This document shows positions 7,899 to 14,240 of a stretch of DNA of 14,240 bases, in pieces. A program made the translations under genes and the position numbers. Positions within the stretch are counted from its first letter, which is position 1; every line of letters starts with the position of its first letter. Location of the stretch: positions 1 through 14,240 of the forward strand of contig NZ_JASNGB010000028.1 of the NCBI RefSeq assembly GCF_030271215.1, written 5' to 3'. The notes under the pieces are model-generated. The model worked only from the letters and a program-made list of their open reading frames with translations. It had not been told where the DNA came from and made no database searches. This DNA is from Deinococcus rhizophilus (GTDB taxonomy: Bacteria > Deinococcota > Deinococci > Deinococcales > Deinococcaceae).

Positions 7899-7962
7899 CC
7901 TGCTTCTCCCCTCCTCTCTCCTCGCCTTCCCTTCTTCCCATTCCCGGAAAGGACCCCTTCCC

Positions 7963-8919
7963 ATGACCCACGCGCACGAGCCGTCCGCCGACCTGAACCG
8001 CCTTCGCCCGCCCGCGCCCGCCGTCCCGACCTTCGGCGGCACGCAGGTCCTGCGCCCGGACGTGGTGCGGGTGCGGCTGCCGATGGTGAACGCCTTCCTG
8101 CTGGGGCTGCCCGGCGGAGACTGGGTGCTGCTCGACGCCGGGATGCCGGGCACCGCCGGACTGATTCGCAGGGCCGCCGACGAGTACCACGCGGGCCGCC
8201 CGCCGGTCGCCACCGTGCTGACGCACGGGCACCTCGACCATATCGGGGCGCTGCGCGAATTGCTCAAGGCGTGGCCGGTGCCCGTCTACGCGCACCCGCT
8301 GGAGCTGCCGCACGTCACCGGGCAGGCGCCGTACCCCTTTCCCGACCCCACGGTGGGCGGGACGACCAGCCTGCTCTCGCCCGCCTTCGCGCCCGGTCCC
8401 TTCGATTTCCGGCCGCACGTGCAGGCCCTGCCGGAAGACGGCGCGGTGCCGCACCTGCCGGGGTGGCGCTGGCTGCACACGCCGGGGCACACCTCCGGAC
8501 ACGTCTCGCTGTGGCGGGAAGAAGACCGCACCCTGATCGCCGGGGACGCCTTCGTGACCACCAAGCAGGAGTCGGCGGCGGGTGCGTTTGCCCTGCGCCC
8601 CACGCTGATTCACCGCCCGCCCGCCTACTACACCCCCAACTGGGACGAGGCGCGGGACTCGGTGCGGCGGCTCTCGGCGCTGCATCCCCAGCTGGTCTTG
8701 ACCGGGCACGGGCACCCCATGTCGGGGCCGGAGATGGGCGCCGACCTCGCGCGGCTGGCCCGCAACTTCGACGAACTCGGGCGCCCCCGCCGGGGCTGGT
8801 ACGTGACCCGCCCGGTGCCGGTGGGCGTGCCCCTGGTCGGCCCCGACCCCCTGAAGCAGCGGGTGCTGGCGGTCCTCGCGCTGGGCGCCCTGGCGCTGGT
8901 GCTGACGCGGCGCCGCTAG
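7963..8919 (+). CDS. Metallo-beta-lactamase-fold hydrolase with a C-terminal hydrophobic tail
   Basis: The 318-residue product carries the full MBL metal site: THGHLDH (87-93, giving H88, H90, D92 and H93), H176 in TPGHTSGH, D195 in AGDAF, and H249 in TGHGHP. It therefore probably binds two metal ions and hydrolyses an ester, thioester or similar bond; the substrate cannot be read from the sequence. The closest general group is the glyoxalase II-like/YflN-type hydrolases. The end is unusual: after the conserved fold and a basic stretch, a hydrophobic run (VLAVLALGALALVL, 301-314) is followed by TRRR and the stop, consistent with a tail anchor on the inner face of the membrane. The start at 7963 is supported by GGAAAGGA (7946-7953); an upstream in-frame extension to 7822 would overlap the preceding gene and the terminator hairpin. 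It probably forms its own transcription unit, followed by about 210 bp before the kinase gene. Confidence 0.85.
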   Translation: MTHAHEPSADLNRLRPPAPAVPTFGGTQVLRPDVVRVRLPMVNAFLLGLPGGDWVLLDAGMPGTAGLIRRAADEYHAGRPPVATVLTHGHLDHIGALRELLKAWPVPVYAHPLELPHVTGQAPYPFPDPTVGGTTSLLSPAFAPGPFDFRPHVQALPEDGAVPHLPGWRWLHTPGHTSGHVSLWREEDRTLIAGDAFVTTKQESAAGAFALRPTLIHRPPAYYTPNWDEARDSVRRLSALHPQLVLTGHGHPMSGPEMGADLARLARNFDELGRPRRGWYVTRPVPVGVPLVGPDPLKQRVLAVLALGALALVLTRRR

Positions 8920-9052
8920 CGCCCCCTCTCCCCCCATACGGCCTCCGTCCAATTCCTTTCCTTCCAGAACCCGCCCTTTCTCCTTCTTCCCCTTCTCGCC
9001 TCCGCCCGGACCCCCACCACCTCGTACACGATTCCATCCGAGTTCGTATCAG

Positions 9053-9098
9053 TCCCCACACCGGACGGGCCATCACGGGCGCGTCACAGGTGTGGGGA
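9053..9098. promoter_or_regulatory. 10-bp inverted repeat upstream of the two-component operon
   Basis: TCCCCACACC (9053-9062) is perfectly mirrored by GGTGTGGGGA (9089-9098) across 26 bp. The right arm ends 20 bp before the -10 box of the sensor kinase gene, over the expected -35 position. It could be a regulator-binding pair (autoregulation by the neighbouring response regulator is one idea) or a long-loop terminator of the preceding gene; the lack of an immediate T-run argues against the latter. Confidence 0.45.
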
Positions 9099-9118
9099 TT
9101 CTGTCAGAGCGGGATTTT

Positions 9119-9124
9119 TACACT
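9119..9124 (+). promoter_or_regulatory. -10 box of the sensor kinase operon (leaderless start)
   Basis: TACACT, preceded by a T-run, lies 7 nt before the GTG at 9132, with no Shine-Dalgarno site. It matches the lepA and murG boxes exactly. No good -35 hexamer is seen at 16-18 bp. Confidence 0.6.
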
Positions 9125-9131
9125 CCGAGCC

Positions 9132-10192
9132 GTGAGCACAGGAGACGCGCGGATCGCCGGGCCGGGAGCCTTTCAGGTTCACCGCCGGGTCAGGCGCCGC
9201 CGGGCGGGCTGGGGGCAGGCGGGGACGTTGCGGGCACAGTTCACGCTGGCGATCTTCCTGCTCGCGTTCCTGCCCAACCTCGTGCTCAGCGTGGGGGCAG
9301 CGGGGGCGGGCACGGCCCCGGCGCTGGCGCTGTGGCTGGTTCTGGTCGCGGCGCTGTGCGGCGGGGTGGGCTACCTGCTCAGCGGCGTGCTGCTGCGCCC
9401 GCTGCAGCGGCTGGAGCGCGAGGTCGGCGCGGGCAGCTTCGCGCAGCCGCACGCGGACGACCCGGCCGAGATCCGGGCGCTGCGCGGGGCCTTCACCGGC
9501 CTGCTGGGACGGCTCGCCACCGAGCAGGAGCGGCGGGGGGCCTTCATGGCGACGCTGGTCCACGACCTGCGCACGCCTTTGATCGCCACCGGGCACCTTT
9601 CGCGGCTGCTGGGCGAGGGGGCCCTGAGTCCCGAGCAGCGCCGCGAGGTCGCGGGCGAGGTCGGGCGCGAGAACGCCCGGTTGCTGGCCCTGGTCGCCCA
9701 GATGGCCGACGCCCACCGCTTCGAGCGCGAGGAGGTGCAGCTCTCGCCCTCACGCACCGACCTCGGCACCCTGCTCGCAGAGGTCGCCCGGCGGCTGACC
9801 CCCCAGGCAGAGGCGCGGGGCCTGAGCCTCACCGCGACCGGAACGGGCCACGCCCCCGCCGACGCCGCCGTGCTGGAGCGGGCGGTGACCAACCTCGCGG
9901 CCAACGCGCTGCGCTACGCCCGCACCCGCGTGGAGCTGCGCGTGACCCCGCAGGGGGTGGAGGTCCGCGACGACGGCCCCGGCCTGTGTGCGCCCCTCTC
10001 CGAACTCGCCCAACCCTTCAACGCACAACCCGCCACCATCGCCGGGCAGCAGTACGCCGCCGGGATGACGGGCCTGGGCCTCTACATCGCCCGCCGGGTC
10101 GCGGAGGCGCACGGCGGCACGCTGAACTACCGCCGCGACCCGGCCTCGCCCCTGCCCACCACGTTCTGCCTGCTGTTCCCGGAGGTGACCCC

Positions 10193-10196
<4 letters not shown>
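9132..10196 (+). CDS. Membrane sensor histidine kinase (HAMP-HisKA-HATPase)
   Basis: The 354-residue product has a basic N-terminus (RRVRRRR, 18-24), two membrane helices (about 36-55 and 64-88) joined by only 7-10 residues, a HAMP-like linker (LLRPLQRLE at 87-95 on to about 135), a HisKA dimerisation helix with phospho-acceptor H144 in VHDLRTPL, and an ATP-binding domain with N box TNLAANALRYA (253-263), G1 DDGPGL (280-285) and G2 GLGLYIA (314-320). With almost no external loop it fits the intramembrane-sensing kinase type, which detects membrane or envelope stress or relies on a partner membrane protein. The GTG start is chosen from the TACACT box 7 nt upstream; a longer open frame runs back to 8271 but lies over the MBL gene. 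The stop overlaps the start of the response regulator gene by two bases, so the two are co-transcribed and translationally coupled. The signal is unknown. Confidence 0.93.
10181..10188 (+). promoter_or_regulatory. Ribosome binding site of the response regulator, inside the kinase gene
   Basis: GGAGGTGA, a near-complete anti-Shine-Dalgarno match, lies 4 nt before the TTG at 10193. It supports TTG as the start even though it is the weakest common start codon. Confidence 0.8.
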
Positions 10197-10777
<581 letters not shown>

Positions 10778-10793
10778 AAAGACATATCTTTGA

Positions 10794-10841
10794 CCCTCTC
10801 CCCCCGTGGGAGAGGGCGTTGCGAAGCAACGGGTGAGGGGG
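10794..10841 (+). repeat. Double-hairpin intergenic repeat, possible terminator
   Basis: CCCTCTCCC (10794-10802) pairs with GGGAGAGGG (10808-10816), then CGTTGC (10817-10822) pairs with GCAACG (10826-10831) around GAA, followed by GGTGAGGGG. This is the CCCTCTCCCC...GGGTGAGGGG pattern found as a dispersed repeat in many GC-rich genomes. It begins 17 nt after the response regulator stop and may end or stabilise that transcript; no T-run follows. Confidence 0.7.
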
Positions 10842-10900
10842 CGTGTGACCAACTCAACCCTCCTCTAGCCCGCCCACGCTCCCGGCTCCGCTGCGGCCCC

Positions 10901-10906
10901 TAGCCT
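10901..10906 (+). promoter_or_regulatory. -10 box of the aminotransferase gene (leaderless start)
   Basis: TAGCCT lies 6 nt before the ATG at 10913. The G-run between them abuts the start too closely to act as a normal ribosome binding site. Confidence 0.45.
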
Positions 10907-10912
10907 GGGGGC

Positions 10913-12076
10913 ATGGGCACACCTTTTCCCCTCTCGGCGCGGGTGCGCGGCCTGAACCCCTCGGCCACGGTCGCGGTGACCTCGCGGGCGCTGGAGCTGC
11001 GCCGGGCCGGGGCGGACGTGCTGAGCCTGAGCGTGGGCGAACCGGATTTCGACACGCCGCCGCACGTGAGGGCCGCCGCCATCGCCGCGATCGAGGCTGG
11101 GCACACCCGCTACACGCCCGTCAACGGCCTGCCCGAACTGCGCGAGGCCGTGAGCGCCAAATTCGCCCGCGAGAACGGGCTGGAATACGCGCCGGACGCC
11201 GTGACGGTCACGAGCGGGGGCAAGCAGGCGATCTTCAACGCCCTGCTCGCGCTGCTGAACCCCGGGGACGAGGTGCTCATCCCCGCGCCGTACTGGGTGA
11301 GCTACCCGGAGATGGTCGCGCTGACGGGTGCCGTGCCTGTCCCGGTGCCCACGCGGGCGGAGGCGGGCTTCGTCCTCGACCCGGAGGAACTGGCGGCGCG
11401 GGTCACGCCCAGAACGCGCCTGATCGTGCTGAACAGCCCCGGCAACCCCACGGGAGCCGTCTCCCCGGCGTGGGTGCTGGAGGCGGTGGCCGACCTCGCC
11501 CGTCGGCACACCCTCTATCTGCTCTCGGACGAGATCTACGAGCATCTGGTCTACGATGCCGGGCATGTCAGCCCCGCCCGGTACGCCCCCGAGCGCACGC
11601 TGACGGTGAACGGGGCGAGCAAGGCCTACGCGATGACCGGCTGGCGCATCGGCTACGCGGGCGGGCCGCGCGAGTGGATCGCGGCGATGAACGCCCTGCA
11701 GTCCCAGAGCACGACCGGGGCCTGCACGGTGTCCCAGCACGCCGCCCTCGCCGCGCTGACCGAGCACGAGGCGACCGCCCGTTTCGTGGCGGAGGCGCGG
11801 GCCGCCTACCGCGAGCGACGCGACTTTCTCGTCGCGGGCCTGAAGGCGCTGGGGCTGCCCACCCCCACCCCGCAGGGCGCCTTCTACGTCCTGCCCGACA
11901 CCACCCGCCTCCACCCCGACGAGCTGGAGGCCAGCCGCCTGCTGCTGGAGCGCGGCGGGCTGGCAGTCGTCCCCGGCACCGATTTCGGGGCGCCGGGGCG
12001 GGTGCGGCTGAGCTACGCGGCAGGGCTGGACACGCTGGAAGAGGCGCTGCGGCGCATCGGCGGCGTGCTCGGCTGA
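10913..12076 (+). CDS. aspC: Class I aminotransferase, probably aspartate (possibly also prephenate) aminotransferase
   Basis: The 387-residue product is a fold-type I PLP enzyme that aligns along its length, from memory, with Thermus thermophilus aspartate aminotransferase: NPSATVAV near 15-22, VGEPDFDTP (41-49), SGGKQAIFNALL (101-112), PYWVSYPEM (126-134), NSPGNPTG (174-181), SDEIYEHL (205-212), NGASKAYAMTGWRIGYA (233-249) and RVRLSYA (363-369). PLP forms the Schiff base with K237; D206 and Y209 contact the cofactor, and R365 should bind the substrate alpha-carboxylate. The GGK lysine (K104) is the residue tied to acidic side-chain recognition in the Thermus enzyme. It would interconvert aspartate/2-oxoglutarate and oxaloacetate/glutamate in the cytosol. 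Members of this subgroup can also use prephenate, so a role in tyrosine/phenylalanine synthesis is possible. The start is set by the TAGCCT box. The next gene begins 41 bp downstream with its own promoter-like box. Confidence 0.9.
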   Translation: MGTPFPLSARVRGLNPSATVAVTSRALELRRAGADVLSLSVGEPDFDTPPHVRAAAIAAIEAGHTRYTPVNGLPELREAVSAKFARENGLEYAPDAVTVTSGGKQAIFNALLALLNPGDEVLIPAPYWVSYPEMVALTGAVPVPVPTRAEAGFVLDPEELAARVTPRTRLIVLNSPGNPTGAVSPAWVLEAVADLARRHTLYLLSDEIYEHLVYDAGHVSPARYAPERTLTVNGASKAYAMTGWRIGYAGGPREWIAAMNALQSQSTTGACTVSQHAALAALTEHEATARFVAEARAAYRERRDFLVAGLKALGLPTPTPQGAFYVLPDTTRLHPDELEASRLLLERGGLAVVPGTDFGAPGRVRLSYAAGLDTLEEALRRIGGVLG

Positions 12077-12105
12077 TCCCCGGAACCCTGGCGCCTCCCG
12101 CCCCG

Positions 12106-12111
12106 TACCCT
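12106..12111 (+). promoter_or_regulatory. -10 box of the AIM24-family gene (leaderless start)
   Basis: TACCCT lies 6 nt before the ATG at 12118, with no Shine-Dalgarno site. It supports this ATG over the one at 12127, three codons inside. Confidence 0.5.
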
Positions 12112-12117
12112 GGGCGT

Positions 12118-12876
<759 letters not shown>

Positions 12877-12909
12877 GCCGTGTCGCCTGCCGCGCGTGGC
12901 TTGTAGAGG

Positions 12910-12950
12910 AAGGTGGGAGACGCGAGGGACGTCTCCCACCTTTTCTCTTT
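12910..12950 (+). terminator. Strong intrinsic terminator after the AIM24-family gene
   Basis: AAGGTGGGAGACG (12910-12922) pairs perfectly over 13 bp with CGTCTCCCACCTT (12930-12942) around a 7-nt loop, followed by a T/C-rich tail (TTCTCTTT). It isolates murG from the upstream genes. Confidence 0.9.
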
Positions 12951-13003
12951 CCTCCCCTTGCTTTCTCCACACGCCACAGGCGACGGGCCGCAAGCCTACC
13001 CGC

Positions 13004-13009
13004 TACACT
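13004..13009 (+). promoter_or_regulatory. -10 box of murG (leaderless start)
   Basis: TACACT lies 8 nt before the ATG at 13018. No Shine-Dalgarno site is present between. Confidence 0.55.
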
Positions 13010-13017
13010 CCCCTGCG

Positions 13018-14106
13018 ATGAGTCTGATCGTGATGGCGACGGGCGGCACCGGGGGGCACATCTACCCGGCGGTCGCCACCGCGCGGGAGCTGATGGGCCG
13101 GGGGCACCAGGCGTTGCTGCTGGGGCAGCGCGGCGGGATGGAGGAACGCTTCGCGGCGGACTCGGGCCTGGAGTTCCGTGGGGTGGACGCGGGCAAGCTC
13201 GCCCGCAGCGGGCAGGGCCGCCCCGATCCCCGCGAGTTGCTGCGGGCGGCGCGGGGGGTGGCCGAGGCGCGGGCCTTCCTGCGAGCCGCACAGCCGGGAG
13301 CGGTCGTCGGGTACGGCGGCTTTGCCAGCCTGCCCGGAGTCCTCGCCGCGCAGAGCCTGGGCCTGCCCACCGTCCTGCACGAGCAAAATGCCCGCCTGGG
13401 CCTGACACAGCGCCTCGCCGTGGGCCGGGCGCGGGCGGTGGGCACGGCCTACCCGCAGGTCGTGGGCCTGACCCCCGACAAGGCCACCCAGGTCGGCATG
13501 CCCGTCCGCGAGGAGCGCCTGCCCCGCCCGGAGGCGCTGGCGCGGCTGGGGCTGCGCGGGGGGAGGCTCACCGTACTGATCATGGGCGGGTCTCAGGGGT
13601 CGCTGGCGCTGAACAATGGCGTGCCTGACGTGCTGCGGTCGGTGTTCGGACCGGAAGGCCGCACCCCGGACGGTGAGCCTGTGCAGGTGCTGCACTCCAC
13701 CGGCCCGCGCTGGCTGGAAGAGGTGACCCCGCGGGTGGCCGACCTGCCCTGGTACCACCCTACCGGGTACGTGGACGCGGTCGCCGCGTGGTCGGCGGCC
13801 GACTTCGGGATCACGCGGGCGGGCACGGGCACGCTGGCGGAGGCCGCCTTTCACGGGGTGCCGCTGGTGATGCTGCCCCTCCCCGAGTCGGCGGAGAACC
13901 ACCAGTTCCACAACGCGCAGAGCGTGCAGAGCGCGGGAGCGGGGCGGCTGGTGGCGCAAGCGGACCTCGCCGGGGCGCTGGGCAGGGCGGTGCTAGAGTG
14001 TGCCCAGCCCGGCACGCGGGCGGCGATGCGGGAAGCGGCCCTGGGGCGCTCGCCCGCCGGGGCCGCCGCGCGGCTCGCGGACCTAGTGCTGCGGCATGTG
14101 CGCTGA
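13018..14106 (+). CDS. murG: UDP-N-acetylglucosamine--N-acetylmuramyl-(pentapeptide) pyrophosphoryl-undecaprenol N-acetylglucosamine transferase
   Basis: The 362-residue product is MurG, the GT28 glycosyltransferase that adds GlcNAc from UDP-GlcNAc to lipid I on the inner face of the membrane, forming lipid II. Signature motifs are in order: the G-loop GGTGGH (9-14), the second glycine loop GYGGFAS (98-104), HEQN (121-124), GGSQGS in the C-terminal Rossmann domain (190-195), and RAGTGTLAE followed by LPLPESAENHQFHNA (267-300), which forms the UDP-GlcNAc site. The canonical third loop often reads RAGAGT; here it is RAGTGT. Length is normal. A longer open frame from 12913 would start inside the terminator hairpin, so ATG 13018, placed after TACACT, is used. 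murC follows 31 bp downstream, the order seen in cell-wall clusters. Confidence 0.97.
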   Translation: MSLIVMATGGTGGHIYPAVATARELMGRGHQALLLGQRGGMEERFAADSGLEFRGVDAGKLARSGQGRPDPRELLRAARGVAEARAFLRAAQPGAVVGYGGFASLPGVLAAQSLGLPTVLHEQNARLGLTQRLAVGRARAVGTAYPQVVGLTPDKATQVGMPVREERLPRPEALARLGLRGGRLTVLIMGGSQGSLALNNGVPDVLRSVFGPEGRTPDGEPVQVLHSTGPRWLEEVTPRVADLPWYHPTGYVDAVAAWSAADFGITRAGTGTLAEAAFHGVPLVMLPLPESAENHQFHNAQSVQSAGAGRLVAQADLAGALGRAVLECAQPGTRAAMREAALGRSPAGAAARLADLVLRHVR

Positions 14107-14125
14107 CTCCGGCCGCGTGCCTCCC

Positions 14126-14131
14126 CACCCT
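14126..14131 (+). promoter_or_regulatory. Possible -10 box of murC
   Basis: CACCCT lies 6 nt before the ATG at 14138 and no Shine-Dalgarno site is seen. The box matches the one before the methyltransferase gene (same sequence and distance) but lacks the leading T, so it is weak; murC may instead be read from the murG transcript. Confidence 0.3.
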
Positions 14132-14137
14132 CCCACC

Positions 14138-14240
14138 ATGACTGACCCTTCCCCCACCCTGACCGCTCCCGGCCCGACCGCCCCCGGCGCCCCGCCCTCT
14201 CCCCACTATCACTTGATGGGCATCGGCGGCATCGGCGTGA
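14138..14240 (+). CDS. murC: UDP-N-acetylmuramate--L-alanine ligase, N-terminal end (runs off the right edge)
   Basis: The first 34 codons are visible. A low-complexity lead rich in Pro, Thr and Ala (about 2-22) precedes HYHLMGIGGIGV (23-34), which fits the first strand and glycine loop of MurC. MurC joins L-Ala to UDP-MurNAc using ATP in the cytosol. The lead is about 15 residues longer than in many MurC proteins. An internal ATG at residue 27 falls within the glycine-loop strand and is too late to be the start. Position directly after murG supports the assignment; the ATP-binding and catalytic parts are outside the window. Confidence 0.85.
   Translation, partial: MTDPSPTLTAPGPTAPGAPPSPHYHLMGIGGIGV

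Noticed and set aside
6072..8267. Minus-strand open frame of 731 codons opposite the Ig-repeat and MBL genes
   Set aside because: It spans two real genes, a terminator hairpin and an intergenic gap, and its product is arginine/glycine-rich with no recognisable domain.
9018..9052. Sequence resembling an end of the inverted-repeat element (CGTATCAG and GATTCC nearby)
   Set aside because: Only short fragments match, in a different order, and there is no internal box or second end; chance or an unrecognisable remnant.

Overview
The window is a stretch of GC-rich (roughly 70%) bacterial chromosome that looks like Deinococcus. Three things suggest this. The aminotransferase closely resembles, from memory, the Thermus thermophilus aspartate aminotransferase. 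Gene starts repeatedly carry a TANNNT box 6-8 nt before the start codon with no Shine-Dalgarno site, the leaderless pattern known from Deinococcus. Short non-coding repeats bounded by an ATACGGATTCCG-type end are also scattered between genes. No prophage, insertion sequence, CRISPR array, tRNA or rRNA is visible, and most genes are core or lineage-typical.

Layout, left to right. A class I methyltransferase gene runs off the left edge on the minus strand (1-269), divergent from rnhB (RNase HII, 344-988). rnhB converges on a small three-helix membrane protein (1121-1492, minus). Both genes end inside a 161-bp inverted-repeat element (986-1146). A related element in the opposite orientation follows (1535-1713), and a third, more eroded relative lies before lepA (about 3540-3666). 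A 70-residue membrane protein (1889-2101) converges on a membrane-anchored M28 zinc peptidase (2113-3450, minus). lepA (EF4, 3766-5589) ends in an intrinsic terminator.

The middle holds a 661-residue protein (5862-7847) with a DUF937-like cytoplasmic domain, a Pro/Thr linker, one membrane segment and four Ig-like repeats predicted to lie outside. It is followed by a hairpin and then a metallo-beta-lactamase-fold hydrolase with a C-terminal hydrophobic tail (7963-8919). Next is a two-component operon: a HAMP/HisKA sensor kinase with almost no external loop (9132-10196), overlapping by two bases a NarL-type response regulator that starts with TTG (10193-10777).

The right part has a class I aminotransferase (10913-12076), an AIM24-family protein (12118-12876) with a strong terminator, and the start of a cell-wall cluster: murG (13018-14106) and the first 34 codons of murC (14138 to the edge). 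MurG makes lipid II and MurC adds the first L-Ala in peptidoglycan precursor synthesis, so these two belong to one pathway. The other genes show no obvious joint pathway.

I see no complete undescribed system. The points most worth a second look are the DUF937/Ig-repeat protein, the repeat element that supplies gene ends, the HisKA kinase paired with a NarL regulator, and the consistent leaderless promoters.
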